Assembly (NCBI GenBank): GCA_043101605.1
Contig: JBICIG010000032.1
Location: 1-22,519, forward strand
DNA from: JBICIG01 sp043101605
Lineage (GTDB): Bacteria > Planctomycetota > Phycisphaerae > Phycisphaerales > UBA1924
Direction: 5' to 3'
Length of the DNA stretch: 22,519 nucleotides
Shown: positions 6,090-15,068 of the stretch, piece by piece
Position numbering within the stretch: the stretch's first letter is position 1
How the letters are laid out: each line of letters begins with the position of its first letter
Translations under genes and position numbers: made by a program
The notes under the pieces: generated by a model
Databases searched by the model: none
What the model was told of the DNA's origin: nothing
The model's input: only the letters and a program-made list of their open reading frames with translations

Positions 6090-8195
6090 TCACTCCCCCC
6101 GGATCGTCAGCGACAACGCCCGCAGCACCTCGGCCACCGACCACGCCTGCGCCACGCACCCACGCCAGCGCCTCGGCCGCCCGGGCTCCTCGTCCCCATC
6201 AAACACCTCGGGCAACTGCCCGACCAGCGGCCCGCCCAGCACGAACCCCACCAGCGGCTCGAGCGCCCGTCGCGCCTCGTCCCGCGCCCCCGCCGAGAAC
6301 CCCTCGCTCCGCAGCAGCCCCTCGATATACGCCCCGATCAGCCAGGGCCACACCGTCCCGTTGTGATACGCCGCGTCCCGCTGCGTCAGCGGGCCCTCGA
6401 ACCGCCCGCGATACCGCGCATCCCGCGGGCTCAGCGTCCGCAATCCCATCGGCGTCAGCAGGTGCTCACGCACCACGCCGATCACGCCCCGCCGACGCTC
6501 GACGCTCAGCGGCGAATGCTCGAGACTCGCCGCAAAGACCTGGTTCGGGCGGATGTCCCGCACCGTGTTCCCCGCCGGATCCAGCCGATCGATCAGCCCG
6601 CCCGTCTGGTCATCAACGAACTTCTCGTTGAACGACCCCGCCGCCGTCTCGGCGATCAGTTCCAGTTTCGCCGCCCCCTCCATCCCCACCGCCGCCAGCG
6701 CCCGCAGCCCGTGGATCCACAGCGCGTTGATCTCCACCGCCTTGCCCGGCCGCGGCGTGAACGCGATCCCGTCGCGCTTCGCGTCCATCCAGGTCAGCGG
6801 CGTGTCCTCATCCCCCGCGAAGATCAGCCCGTCGCCGTCCATCCCGATGCCGAAGTCCGTCCCGCGCTGATACCACTCGATGATCGATCGGCACGCCGCC
6901 CCCACCCGCCCGCGCAGCACCGGCTCCTCGATCTCGCTCGAAGTCGCCGCCTCCTCGCGGGCCAGCGCCGCCGCCGCGTGCAGGAACCACAGCGACGCAT
7001 CGACCGTGTTGTACTCCGCGTCCCCCGTGTGATCGCTGAAGCGGTTGGGGATGATCCCGTTCCGCTCGTGCCGCGCGAAGGTCTCCAGCACCGAACGCGC
7101 CTCGTCCAGCCGGCCCGTCTCGATCAGCAGCCCCGGCAGCGCGATCATCGTGTCACGCCCCCAGTCGCTGAACCACGGATACCCCGCGATGATGCTCGTC
7201 CCGGGCTCCTCGCCCGGCATCACCCGCCGCACCACGAACTGATCCGCCGCCCGCGCCAGCGCCGCCAGTGCGTTCAGGTCCTCTGCGTTCAGCCGATCGC
7301 CCCCGGCGCGCACGATCGTCCGCCGGATCGCCTCGGCCACACGCCGGTCCCGCGCCGCCGCGTCTTCCTGAGCCAGCCCCGCCGGGATCGCGTCCGTCGA
7401 CGCCGTCAGCGTCATCACGCCCGTCCCCCCCGGTGCCGGCACGGTCGTCCAACTGAACACCCCCGGACTCGTCAGGTCCTCCACCCAGTCCTGCCCGCGG
7501 TCCCGCTCCCACGCGTAGCTCAGCCCGCGCCACCACTGCAGGTCCTGCCGGAACGACCCCTCCCCGCTCAGCAGCGTCACGCCCAGGTGCCCGTCGGTCA
7601 GCACGCACCCATTCGCCAGCGATCGCACCGCAAAGTGCGGCTCGACCTGCGCCGTTCGCAGATGATGCATGTCCGTCAGCCGCACCAGCGGCCGGACCTC
7701 GATCCGCACCGCCACGCCCGGCGAACGCACCGCGTACTTCACGCTCGCCGCGCTCCGGTTCTCGAACAGGTGCAGCGACTTCTCCACCACCACCCGCTGG
7801 CCCCGATGCCGGCCCTCCAGCGGGATCTCGTACCTCCACCGGCACCCGAAGAACCCACGCTCAAACCGCACCAGGTGCGGATGGCTCCGCGGCGCTTCGC
7901 CCCCCTCAAAGTGGAACAGCGTCAGCCGCGTCTCCTGCGCGCCCTCGGCATCCACATCCACGATCACCCGCTCGTCCAGCGCGTTCAGAATCGCCACCCG
8001 CTCCACCGGCGGGCTCATCGACGCCATCGCCAGCGCGTGGTACCGACGCGTCGGCACCCCCAGCACCGTCCCCATCGCAAACCCGCCCGCCCGGTTCGCC
8101 AGCAGCCACTCCTGCTCCAGCCCGAACCGGGCCAGCGCTTCACCCTCCAGCACGAACAACGGAGCAGCGGGATCGGTCACGGCAGTCAGCGGCAT
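6090..8195 (-). CDS. Glycogen debranching enzyme (amylo-alpha-1,6-glucosidase family)
   Basis: This 701-residue enzyme should hydrolyse alpha-1,6 branches in glycogen or limit dextrins in the cytoplasm. The N-terminal domain has the family opening EWLLANRAGGFAMGTVLG followed by TRRYHALAMAS. The C-terminal (alpha/alpha)6 barrel has GYPWFSDWGRDTMIALPG (around residue 344), NRFSDHTGDAEYNTVDASLW, WMDAKRDGIAFTPRPGKAVE with INALW, and near the end PRDARYRGRFEG followed by AYHNGTVWPWL. These match archaeal/bacterial-type GDE proteins. ATG 8195 was chosen because the family N-terminus begins soon after it; the 15 extra codons up to 8240 look non-coding. It stands alone: no glycogen synthase or phosphorylase is nearby. 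guaB is divergent, and the small-TM array converges on it. Confidence 0.93.
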   Translation of the reverse strand: MPLTAVTDPAAPLFVLEGEALARFGLEQEWLLANRAGGFAMGTVLGVPTRRYHALAMASMSPPVERVAILNALDERVIVDVDAEGAQETRLTLFHFEGGEAPRSHPHLVRFERGFFGCRWRYEIPLEGRHRGQRVVVEKSLHLFENRSAASVKYAVRSPGVAVRIEVRPLVRLTDMHHLRTAQVEPHFAVRSLANGCVLTDGHLGVTLLSGEGSFRQDLQWWRGLSYAWERDRGQDWVEDLTSPGVFSWTTVPAPGGTGVMTLTASTDAIPAGLAQEDAAARDRRVAEAIRRTIVRAGGDRLNAEDLNALAALARAADQFVVRRVMPGEEPGTSIIAGYPWFSDWGRDTMIALPGLLIETGRLDEARSVLETFARHERNGIIPNRFSDHTGDAEYNTVDASLWFLHAAAALAREEAATSSEIEEPVLRGRVGAACRSIIEWYQRGTDFGIGMDGDGLIFAGDEDTPLTWMDAKRDGIAFTPRPGKAVEINALWIHGLRALAAVGMEGAAKLELIAETAAGSFNEKFVDDQTGGLIDRLDPAGNTVRDIRPNQVFAASLEHSPLSVERRRGVIGVVREHLLTPMGLRTLSPRDARYRGRFEGPLTQRDAAYHNGTVWPWLIGAYIEGLLRSEGFSAGARDEARRALEPLVGFVLGGPLVGQLPEVFDGDEEPGRPRRWRGCVAQAWSVAEVLRALSLTIRGE

Positions 8196-8328
8196 CGGTC
8201 CATCCTGTCCCTCAAGCCCCCGCTCCACACGCCGGGGCATCCTCCCCCGAGCCTATCGCCCCCCGCCCCCCCACGCCGCCGCAACGCGCGCACCGCCAAC
8301 CCGCGCCGACCCACGCCCCGACCAACGC

Positions 8329-8356
8329 TTGACATCGCCCCCCTCCCTGCGAAACT
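8329..8356 (+). promoter_or_regulatory. Candidate sigma-70-type promoter for guaB
   Basis: A perfect TTGACA (8329-8334) is followed after 16 bp by a poor -10, GAAACT (8351-8356). If used, transcription would begin at about 8363, just past the ATG at 8362, which supports translation starting at 8443. The weak -10 keeps this tentative. Confidence 0.4.
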
Positions 8357-8442
8357 GTCTCATGGCGACCCTCACCAACCACCCCCGTGAGCACGACCGC
8401 GGGCCCGCCGCCCACGCCTCTCCGTCGCACCCGAGCCAACCC

Positions 8443-9942
8443 ATGAACAAGATCGTCCTCGAAGGCATCACCTTCGACGATGTCCTGCTGCTCCCACGCC
8501 GCAGCGCCATCGTCCCCAGCCAGGCCCGCACCGACACCCGCCTCACCCGCACCGTCCGCCTGAACATCCCCATCGTCAGCGCGCCGATGGACACCGTCAC
8601 CGAGTCCCGACTCGCCATCGCCCTCGCCCTCGAAGGCGGCATCGGCATCATTCACAAGAACTTGTCCATCGAGACCCAGGCCCGCGAGGTCCAGAAGGTC
8701 AAACGCTCGGCCAACGGCGTCATCCTCGACCCCATCACCCTCGGCCCCGAGGACACCGTCGCCCGCGCCCGCGAACTCATGCGGCAGTTCCATGTCTCGG
8801 GCTTCCCCATCACCGCCGACGGCGCCAGCGAACTCCGCTCCAAGGGTGCCGTCGTCGGCATCCTCACCCGACGCGATCTCAAGTTCGTCGATGACGAGTC
8901 CACCCGCATCGCCGACATCATGACCAAGGACGGGCTCATCACCGCCTCCCCCTCGACCACCCTCGCCCAGGCCGAGGTCGTCCTCAGCGAGAACAAGGTC
9001 GAGAAGCTCATCCTCGTCGATGACGCCGGCAACCTCGCCGGGCTCATCACCATGCGCGACATCGAACGCCTCAGCCGCTTCCCCAACGCCAACACCGATT
9101 CACGCGGCCGCCTCATCTGCGGCGCCGCCGTCGGCGTCAACCAGCCCGAACGCATCCGCGCCGTCGTCGACGCCGGCGTCGATGTCGTCGTCGTCGACAC
9201 CGCCCACGGACACTCCGAGAATGTCCTCCAGACCGTCCGCTTCATCCGCGAACACTTCGAGGTCCCCGTCATCGCCGGCAATGTCGCCACCGCCGAGGGC
9301 GCCGCCGACCTCGTCCGCGCCGGCGCCGGCGCCGTCAAGGTCGGCATCGGCCCCGGATCCATCTGCACCACCCGCGTCGTCACCGGCGTCGGCGTCCCCC
9401 AGATCACCGCCATCCTCGAAGCCGTCCGCGGCGTCGAGTCCACCGGCGAGGATGTCCCCGTCATCGCCGACGGCGGCATCCGACAGTCCGGCGACATCGC
9501 CAAAGCCATCGCCGCCGGCGCCTCCAGCGTCATGCTCGGCTCCCTCATGGCAGGGCTCGACGAATCACCCGGCGAGCTCGTCATCTCCGCCGGCCGACGC
9601 TTCAAGACCTACCGCGGCATGGGCTCCGAGGGTGCCATGAACGCCGGCAGCGCCGACCGATACCGCCAGGAAGACAAACTCGAGGACGGCGCCACCCCCA
9701 AGTTCGTCCCCGAGGGCGTCGAGGGCCTCGTCCCCTACCGCGGATCCCTCCCCGAGTTCGTCTACCAGCTCATCGGCGGGCTCCGCAGCGCCATGGGCTA
9801 CACCGGCTGCGACACCATCGAACAGTTCCGCGCCGAGGCCCGCTTCTGCCGTGTCTCCTCGGCCAGCGTCATCGAGAACCACCCCCACGACATCCGGATC
9901 ACCAAGGAATCGCCCAATTACACCGTCGGGCATCCCGATTGA
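8443..9942 (+). CDS. guaB: IMP dehydrogenase
   Basis: GuaB oxidises IMP to XMP with NAD+, the committed step of GMP synthesis. The product is 499 residues, the usual length. Landmarks: ITFDDVLLLPRRS at the N-terminus; APMDTVTES; a Bateman module of two CBS domains (about residues 95-215, with ADIMTKDGLIT and AGLITMRDIERL); DTAHGHS; AGNVATAEGA; the loop GIGPGSICTTRVVTGVG with catalytic Cys308; ADGGIRQSGDIAKAIAAGA; GMGSEGAM; and the flap PEGVEGLVPYRG. An earlier in-frame ATG at 8362 would add 27 low-complexity residues with no family counterpart, and the candidate promoter would exclude it. A terminator follows the stop. guaA is not in the window. Confidence 0.96.
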   Translation: MNKIVLEGITFDDVLLLPRRSAIVPSQARTDTRLTRTVRLNIPIVSAPMDTVTESRLAIALALEGGIGIIHKNLSIETQAREVQKVKRSANGVILDPITLGPEDTVARARELMRQFHVSGFPITADGASELRSKGAVVGILTRRDLKFVDDESTRIADIMTKDGLITASPSTTLAQAEVVLSENKVEKLILVDDAGNLAGLITMRDIERLSRFPNANTDSRGRLICGAAVGVNQPERIRAVVDAGVDVVVVDTAHGHSENVLQTVRFIREHFEVPVIAGNVATAEGAADLVRAGAGAVKVGIGPGSICTTRVVTGVGVPQITAILEAVRGVESTGEDVPVIADGGIRQSGDIAKAIAAGASSVMLGSLMAGLDESPGELVISAGRRFKTYRGMGSEGAMNAGSADRYRQEDKLEDGATPKFVPEGVEGLVPYRGSLPEFVYQLIGGLRSAMGYTGCDTIEQFRAEARFCRVSSASVIENHPHDIRITKESPNYTVGHPD

Positions 9943-9981
9943 CCCCCCGATTCCCGCCCCCCGCCGCCTCTTCCCGGGATG

Positions 9982-10005
9982 AAGCCCGACCCATGTCGGG
10001 TTTCT
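9982..10005 (+). terminator. Intrinsic terminator of guaB
   Basis: CCCGAC (9985-9990) pairs with GTCGGG (9995-10000) over a CCAT loop, extendable by A/G-T pairs, followed by TTTCT. It is 40 bp past the guaB stop. Confidence 0.65.
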
Positions 10006-10043
10006 GTCAGCGGATTCGAACGCCGATCTCGGCTGATCCGAAC

Positions 10044-10049
10044 TAGAAT
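10044..10049 (+). promoter_or_regulatory. Possible -10 element for the Bax inhibitor-like gene
   Basis: TAGAAT stands about 98 bp upstream of the start, in a locally less GC-rich spot. No convincing -35 is present at 16-18 bp. Confidence 0.25.
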
Positions 10050-10146
10050 CTGCTCACCCGTCCCCATTCCGGGACCGGCGACGCATGTCCTCTCAGGTAT
10101 CCGTCGAAACCACTGAACTCGCACCCCTCAACGAGGAGTCCCGTTC

Positions 10147-11025
10147 ATGCTCAAGAGCAGCAACCCCGCCTGGAAGGCCTTCGAGCAGCCCCAGCGCTGG
10201 GACGACGCCTTCGGCTCGCCCGCCGCCGCCGCCAAGCCCACCACCATGACCGTCGGCGGCACCGCCCAGGCCGCCGGCATCCAGCTCGGCTGCGCCCTCG
10301 TCGGCGCCATGGGCGGCTGGTACCTCGTCGCCGAGGGCATCCTCGCCGGCGGGCTCTCCATGGGCGTCAGCCTCGGCATCTTCGCCATGCTCTTCATCGG
10401 CGGCATGATCATGGCCCGCAAGCCGCAGATCGCCATCGTCGTCGGGCCCATCCTTTCGGCGCTCTACGGCTTCTTCGCCGGCGTCATGAGCTATGTCGTC
10501 GCGCTCGCCGTCGGCGCCGCCATGGCCAAGAACCCCCAGCTCCTCGGCGTCGACCCCGCCAGCCTCACCGCCGACCAACTCCGCGCCGCGGTCGTCTCCG
10601 CCGGTGCCGGCGTCGTCTTCCAGGCCATCCTACTGACCATCGCCGTCGCGGGCATCACCCTCGTCGCCAGCGCCACCGGGCTCATCCGCATCGGCAACAC
10701 CGCCGCCAAGGTCATCATGTTCGCCACCGGCGCGGTCATGCTCGTCTATGTCCTGGGCATGGTGCTCCGTCTCGTCGGCTTCGGGGGCATCCCCCTCATC
10801 CACGAGGCCGGTCCCGTCGGCATCGCGTTCAGCGGCTTCGTCGTCCTCCTCGCCGCCTTCAACCTCATCATGAGCTACCAGAATGTCCGCGAGGGCGTCG
10901 CCGCCGGCCTGCCCAAGTTCATGGAGTGGTACGCCGGCTACGCCATCGTCAGCACCATCATCTGGCTCTACATCGAGATCCTCTGGCTCCTCTACAAGCT
11001 CTATGTCATGTTCAACCGCGAATAA
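10147..11025 (+). CDS. Bax inhibitor-1 / YccA-like integral membrane protein
   Basis: The 292-residue product has a polar N-terminus (SSNPAWKAF, then MTVGGTAQAAG) and about seven hydrophobic helices between residues 45 and 290. The N-terminal Asn-Pro-Ala, the (M)T(V/L)GGT segment, GLIRIGNTAAKVI in the middle, and the C-terminal FNLIMSYQNVREGVAAGLPK followed by FMEWYAGYAIVSTIIWLYIE match the Bax inhibitor-like/YccA family (the bacterial form with a C-terminal WLYxExLxLL helix). Members are inner-membrane proteins; some modulate the FtsH protease or leak calcium, but the role of this group is not settled. ATG is preceded by GAGGAG at 8 nt, the best ribosome-binding site in the window. A strong terminator follows, so it is monocistronic. 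Confidence 0.88.
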   Translation: MLKSSNPAWKAFEQPQRWDDAFGSPAAAAKPTTMTVGGTAQAAGIQLGCALVGAMGGWYLVAEGILAGGLSMGVSLGIFAMLFIGGMIMARKPQIAIVVGPILSALYGFFAGVMSYVVALAVGAAMAKNPQLLGVDPASLTADQLRAAVVSAGAGVVFQAILLTIAVAGITLVASATGLIRIGNTAAKVIMFATGAVMLVYVLGMVLRLVGFGGIPLIHEAGPVGIAFSGFVVLLAAFNLIMSYQNVREGVAAGLPKFMEWYAGYAIVSTIIWLYIEILWLLYKLYVMFNRE

Positions 11026-11053
11026 CCTCAGCCCACACAGCCCCGCCAACACA

Positions 11054-11081
11054 AACGCCCGTCGGCCATCCGACGGGCGTT
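11054..11081. terminator. Bidirectional intrinsic terminator between the Bax inhibitor-like gene and ychF
   Basis: A perfect 11-bp stem (11054-11064 with 11071-11081) has a 6-nt loop. Its ends read GCGTTTCC on the + strand and GCGTTTGTGTT on the minus strand, so it can serve both convergent genes. Confidence 0.85.
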
Positions 11082-11142
11082 TCCGGTTTCTGAACTTCCC
11101 CTGCCACCGACCCCACCAAGGTCGGTGCCCTCCACCCAGACC

Positions 11143-12246
11143 TCAGCGATTGAACAGGAAGTGGCACACATCCGCATCGCGCATCACATACTCCTTGCCC
11201 TCGACGCGCAGCTTCCCCGCTTCCTTGATCGCCTTCTCCGACCCGTGCTGCTCGAGGTCGCTCACCGAGTACACCTCCACGCGGATGAACCCCTTCTCGA
11301 AGTCCGTGTGGATCGTCCCGGCCGCCTGCGGCGCCTTCATCCCCGCGCGGATCGTCCACGCCCGGATCTCCTTCGGCCCCGCCGTGTAGAAACTCTGCAA
11401 GCCCAGCAGCCCGTACGCCGCCCGCGCCAGCTTCCCCAGCGCCGGCTCGTCCATCCCCATGTCCGCCAGCATCTCCGCCCGGTCCGACTCATCAAGCTCG
11501 GCCAGCTCCGCCTCGATCCGCGCGCACACCGGCACCGCCACGCTCCGGTTCCCCTCGGCGTACGCCGCGACGCGCTGGAACAGCTCCCCATCACCCGCGA
11601 CATCATCCTCCGACACATTCGCGACATACAGCATCGGCTTGGTCGTGATCAGCCCCAGCATCGCCAGCCCACGCGCCGGCTCCGCATCGGTGATGTTCGC
11701 CAGCCGCGCCGGCTTGCCCGCATCCAGCGTCGGCGCGATCGCCTCGATCGCCGCCAGCCGCGCCAACGCATCCCGGTCCTTCCCCCGCGCCGCACGCTCG
11801 GCCTTGGGCTTGGCGTTCTCCAGCGTCTGGATGTCCGCCAGCACCAACTCCAGCTCGATCGTCTCGATGTCCCGCAACGGGTCCACCGACCCGTCCACGT
11901 GCGTGATGTCCTCGCCCCCCGGCGCCTTCTCAAAGCAACGCACCACCTGCACGATCGCGTCCACATCCCGGATGTGACTCAGGAACGCGTTCCCCGTCCC
12001 CTCCCCCGTGCTCGCCCCGCGCACCAGCCCCGCGATATCCACCAGCTTCAACGCCGCCGGCACGATCTTCTCGGTCGCGATGAACCTGTTGATCGTCGCC
12101 AGCCGTGGATCCGGCACGGGCACGATCCCGACATTCGGGTCGATCGTCGCGAACGGATAGTTCGCCGCGAGCGCCCCCGCATTGGTCAACGCGTTGAACA
12201 AAGTGGACTTGCCCACATTGGGCAGCCCGACAATCCCGGCTTCCAT
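11143..12246 (-). CDS. ychF: Ribosome-binding ATPase YchF (Obg-like)
   Basis: YchF/OLA1 proteins are TRAFAC-class P-loop NTPases that bind ATP rather than GTP and associate with the ribosome in stress responses. The 367-residue product is full length. GLPNVGKSTLFNALT (about 7-21) is the Walker A/G1; NYPFATIDPN is the conserved switch I region; DIAGLVRGASTGEGTGN is G3; and NVSED replaces the NKxD of true GTPases, as expected for an ATP-preferring member. A coiled-coil region lies between, and a C-terminal TGS-like domain ends in DADVCHFLFNR. ATG 12246 has GGAG upstream and gives the classic MEAGIVGLPNVGKS start; the longer frame to 12279 runs into the nuoG terminator. Confidence 0.96.
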   Translation of the reverse strand: MEAGIVGLPNVGKSTLFNALTNAGALAANYPFATIDPNVGIVPVPDPRLATINRFIATEKIVPAALKLVDIAGLVRGASTGEGTGNAFLSHIRDVDAIVQVVRCFEKAPGGEDITHVDGSVDPLRDIETIELELVLADIQTLENAKPKAERAARGKDRDALARLAAIEAIAPTLDAGKPARLANITDAEPARGLAMLGLITTKPMLYVANVSEDDVAGDGELFQRVAAYAEGNRSVAVPVCARIEAELAELDESDRAEMLADMGMDEPALGKLARAAYGLLGLQSFYTAGPKEIRAWTIRAGMKAPQAAGTIHTDFEKGFIRVEVYSVSDLEQHGSEKAIKEAGKLRVEGKEYVMRDADVCHFLFNR

Positions 12247-12260
12247 GGCATCGCTCCAAG

Positions 12261-12287
12261 AAAAACAGCCCGGACTCACCCGGGCTG
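12261..12287 (-). terminator. Intrinsic terminator of nuoG
   Basis: On the minus strand CAGCCCGG (12287-12280) pairs perfectly with CCGGGCTG (12273-12266), followed by TTTTT (12265-12261). It lies 44 bp after the nuoG stop and just upstream of the ychF ribosome-binding site, so ychF needs its own promoter or limited read-through. Confidence 0.85.
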
Positions 12288-12331
12288 CGATCGTAGTCAG
12301 AGGCTCATCACCGGAACACGCCCGCGGGCGA

Positions 12332-14089
12332 TCACAGCTCCACCATCTCCACCGCCGGCTCCTGCTCGCTCCGGCCCGCCGGCGTCGCGACCTCCGTCAC
12401 GAACACGCCCAGCGACTCGTTCCGCGCCGCCATCTCCTGCCGCACATTCGCCGCGTTGAAGATCCGCGTCCGCCCCAGGTGAATCTCCCTCGCCGTCGGC
12501 ACGGTCCCGGGCTGCTCGTCGATCACCTCGTACCCGCTCACGCCCTCGGTGTCGGCTTCCACCGCCCCCAGCCGCGTCAACAGATCCAGCGCGATCTGTC
12601 CCTCGCTCCGCGCGCTCCCCACCGCCGGGATCGCCTGCTCAAACGCCTGCAGCACCCCCCGCGCGTTCTCGAAGCAACCGGCCTTCTCCAGCCAGGTCGC
12701 CCCCGGGAACACCACCGCCGCCCGATCCACGAGCTCGCTCTCGAGCGTGTCGATCAGCACCAGCGTCTTCCCGCTGACCGACTTCTCCACCGCAGGCGTC
12801 ACCCACGCGCTCGGATAATTCCCCGTCATCACCACCGCGCCGAACCCGCCCGAAGCCTCCACGAACGCATCGAAGCTCATCGGCGCCGAACCGGTCACCG
12901 CCTCGACCACCCGCCGCACGCCGCGCGCGTTCGGAGCCTTCTCCCCCCGCACCACGAACGCCTTGGGGTCTTCCTCGTGCGCCCCGGGCGGATAGATCCG
13001 GTCATCGCCCGCGGTCGGCACCGGGCCCATCGCGATCGCCGCCTCCGCGTCGAGCGCCTTCGCCAGCGTCGTCAGCAGATACGCCTCCTCGCACGACAGC
13101 ATCGGGCTGATCACCACCGCCAGCTTCCCGCCGTCACGCACCGCCCGCTGCAGCGACTCGACCGCATCCAGGATCGCGTGCTCGAAGCTCGACCGCACCA
13201 GCACGCCGAACTCCCGGCGCATCGGCTGCTCGATCCGGTGCTCGCTGTGCACATGCTTCCACCCGTACCGCACCTCGTCGGTGATCCACCACTTGTTGAT
13301 CGCCGCGTTCTCACGCGGCCGCACGCGGTACACCTTCCCCTCGTTGTGCTCCACCCACAGGTTGTCGCCGCTCGATGTGATCCCGTCGATCGAAGGCGTG
13401 CTCTTGAGGAACCACACCCGCTGCGCAAAGAGAAAATCCTTGTCCAGCAGCGCGCCCACCGGGCACAGGTCGATCACATTCCCCGACAGCTCGTTGTCGA
13501 GCGCCACCCCCGGGAACACATCGATCTGCTCCTTGTTCCCGCGACCCTCGACCATCAGCTCGCCCGACCCCGAAACCTCGCGCGTGAACCGCACGCACCG
13601 CGTGCACATGATGCACCGATCCGAGTACAGGTACACATGCGGCCCCAGGTCCTTCTTGGGCTGCTTGACCTTCTGTTCCTCGAACCGGCTCACCCCACGC
13701 CCATACTTGTAGCTGTAGTCCTGCAGGAAGCACTCGCCCGCCTGATCGCACACCGGGCAGTCCAGCGGGTGATTGATCAGCAGGTACTCCATCACCGCAC
13801 GCTGGTTGGCCATGCTCTTGGGGCTGTCGGCCCGCACGACCATCCCCTCGCCCGCCTGCGTCTGGCAGGTCGGCATCAGCTTCCCGCCCATGAACGGTTC
13901 GAGCTTGCCCTCGTTCCGCGGGTTCGGCGCCCAGATCTCCGCCAGGCAGATCCGGCAGCTCGCCACCACCGACAAACCGTCGTGATAGCAGTACTGCGGG
14001 ATCTCGATCCCGTTCGCATTCGCCACCTGCAGGATCGTCTGACCCGGCTCGAAGGCGCACACCGTTCCGTTGATGGTCATCGTGGGCAT
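12332..14089 (-). CDS. nuoG: NADH-quinone oxidoreductase subunit G, short form
   Basis: NuoG is the large iron-sulfur subunit of the complex I peripheral arm. All N-terminal cluster ligands are present: a 2Fe-2S set (Cys34, 45, 48, 75), the His/Cys3 set (His107, Cys111, 114, 120) and a 4Fe-4S set (Cys159, 162, 165 and Cys209 in DLCPVGAL). After this comes the start of the molybdopterin oxidoreductase-like domain (NLWVEHNEGKVYRVRPREN). The whole chain is 585 residues, against roughly 780-910 in Thermus and E. coli, so the C-terminal domain is reduced. ATG 14089 gives the family N-terminus PTMTINGTVCAF but lacks a Shine-Dalgarno; ATG 14146 with GGGGAGA is an alternative adding 19 residues. No other nuo gene is adjacent. 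It could be cotranscribed with the upstream TPR gene (124-bp gap). A formate dehydrogenase or hydrogenase subunit is less likely. Confidence 0.85.
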   Translation of the reverse strand: MPTMTINGTVCAFEPGQTILQVANANGIEIPQYCYHDGLSVVASCRICLAEIWAPNPRNEGKLEPFMGGKLMPTCQTQAGEGMVVRADSPKSMANQRAVMEYLLINHPLDCPVCDQAGECFLQDYSYKYGRGVSRFEEQKVKQPKKDLGPHVYLYSDRCIMCTRCVRFTREVSGSGELMVEGRGNKEQIDVFPGVALDNELSGNVIDLCPVGALLDKDFLFAQRVWFLKSTPSIDGITSSGDNLWVEHNEGKVYRVRPRENAAINKWWITDEVRYGWKHVHSEHRIEQPMRREFGVLVRSSFEHAILDAVESLQRAVRDGGKLAVVISPMLSCEEAYLLTTLAKALDAEAAIAMGPVPTAGDDRIYPPGAHEEDPKAFVVRGEKAPNARGVRRVVEAVTGSAPMSFDAFVEASGGFGAVVMTGNYPSAWVTPAVEKSVSGKTLVLIDTLESELVDRAAVVFPGATWLEKAGCFENARGVLQAFEQAIPAVGSARSEGQIALDLLTRLGAVEADTEGVSGYEVIDEQPGTVPTAREIHLGRTRIFNAANVRQEMAARNESLGVFVTEVATPAGRSEQEPAVEMVEL

Positions 14090-14213
14090 CGCGGGCCAAT
14101 CGTAGCGGCCGCCCACACACCCGGCAGACCCCGCCCGGGTCCCCATTCTCCCCAACCGACCAACCCGCCGATCCGCCCCGCCCCGCGACCGTCGGGCCCC
14201 GCACGCCGCCCCC

Positions 14214-15050
14214 TCACGGATTGATAATCAGCAGCCGGTTCTCACGCACATTCTCCAGCGCCGCCTCGAACCGCGGATCCCCCCGGATCAACTCGAGATC
14301 CGGATCCCGCCGCGCCCACTCCGCGTCGCTCCACCCCCGCCGACCCCGCACCGACCGCTCCAGCGCCGCGATCGCTCCCTCGGCATCCCCCGCCCGCGCC
14401 CGGAAGCACGCCAGGTTGTACCACGCGCCCCCCTCCCGGCTCGACTCCACAACCCCCTCCTGCACCGCCGACGCCTGCCCGAACGCCGTCCGCGCCGACT
14501 CCTCCTCTCCCAGCCCCAGGTGCGCCAGTCCCAGCCAGTACCACGCATACGCCAGCCGCGGCTGCTCATCGGTCCCCATCAGCCCCGGGATCGCCTGCTC
14601 GATCATCGTCACCGCCCGCTGATACGCACCCCGCGCCCCTTCGCCGTCCCCCGCCTGCGCCCGCAGGTCCCCCAGCCGGATCCACGCCTCCACCCGCGCC
14701 GGGTTCGACCGCACCCGCTCCTCCAACTCCGGAATCGTCTCGGGCAGCCGCGTCCCCGCAAACTCCAGCCGCGGCCCCAGCCGCGATCCCCCCGTCCCGC
14801 CCCGCTCGCGCTCGAACGACCGCCCCGACCCGTCAAAGTCCTCCGCCGGCGCCCCGGGCGTCTTCACGAAGGTCCACCCCGCGACCACGATCCCGACCAG
14901 ACCCGCCGCCACGATCACCACCCGCACCGCCCAGTCGCCCGACGCCCCGCGTCCGGCGTCCGCCCCGCCGCGCCCAGCCCCGACGCCCCCGCCGGTCGCC
15001 CGCCCGCCCGCCGCCCGCTCCCGTCCGCTCTGCCTCGCCCGCGTTCCCAT
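14214..15050 (-). CDS. TPR-repeat protein with N-terminal membrane anchor
   Basis: The product has 278 residues. A Gly/Arg-rich N-terminus of about 40 residues leads to one transmembrane helix (about 42-62, VRVVIVAAGLVGIVVAGW core). A linker and then TPR-like helical pairs follow: VEAWIRLGDLRAQAGDGEGA, YAWYWLGLAHLGLGEEESA and AWYNLACFRARAGDAEGAIA, with a final DPDLELIRGDPRFEAAL hairpin often seen at the end of TPR arrays. It is probably a scaffold facing the periplasm or cytoplasm; the partner is unknown. AGGTAGGG stands upstream of the ATG. Its start codon is only 18 bp from the divergent hisS start, so its promoter must overlap hisS coding sequence unless a start is misassigned. nuoG follows 124 bp downstream. 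Confidence 0.8.
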   Translation of the reverse strand: MGTRARQSGRERAAGGRATGGGVGAGRGGADAGRGASGDWAVRVVIVAAGLVGIVVAGWTFVKTPGAPAEDFDGSGRSFERERGGTGGSRLGPRLEFAGTRLPETIPELEERVRSNPARVEAWIRLGDLRAQAGDGEGARGAYQRAVTMIEQAIPGLMGTDEQPRLAYAWYWLGLAHLGLGEEESARTAFGQASAVQEGVVESSREGGAWYNLACFRARAGDAEGAIAALERSVRGRRGWSDAEWARRDPDLELIRGDPRFEAALENVRENRLLIINP

Positions 15051-15068
15051 CGCTCTACCCTACCTCCG

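Noticed and set aside
6363..8390. 675-residue + strand open frame
   Set aside because: Antisense over the debranching enzyme, whose family motifs are unmistakable. The translation is Arg/Pro/His-rich low complexity.
14090..14155. Longer nuoG N-terminus from TTG 14155 or ATG 14146
   Set aside because: The added residues have no counterpart in the family. Kept only as an alternative because a purine-rich stretch precedes ATG 14146.
12182..14224. 680-residue + strand open frame
   Set aside because: Antisense over nuoG, where every iron-sulfur ligand is present on the minus strand. A shadow frame.
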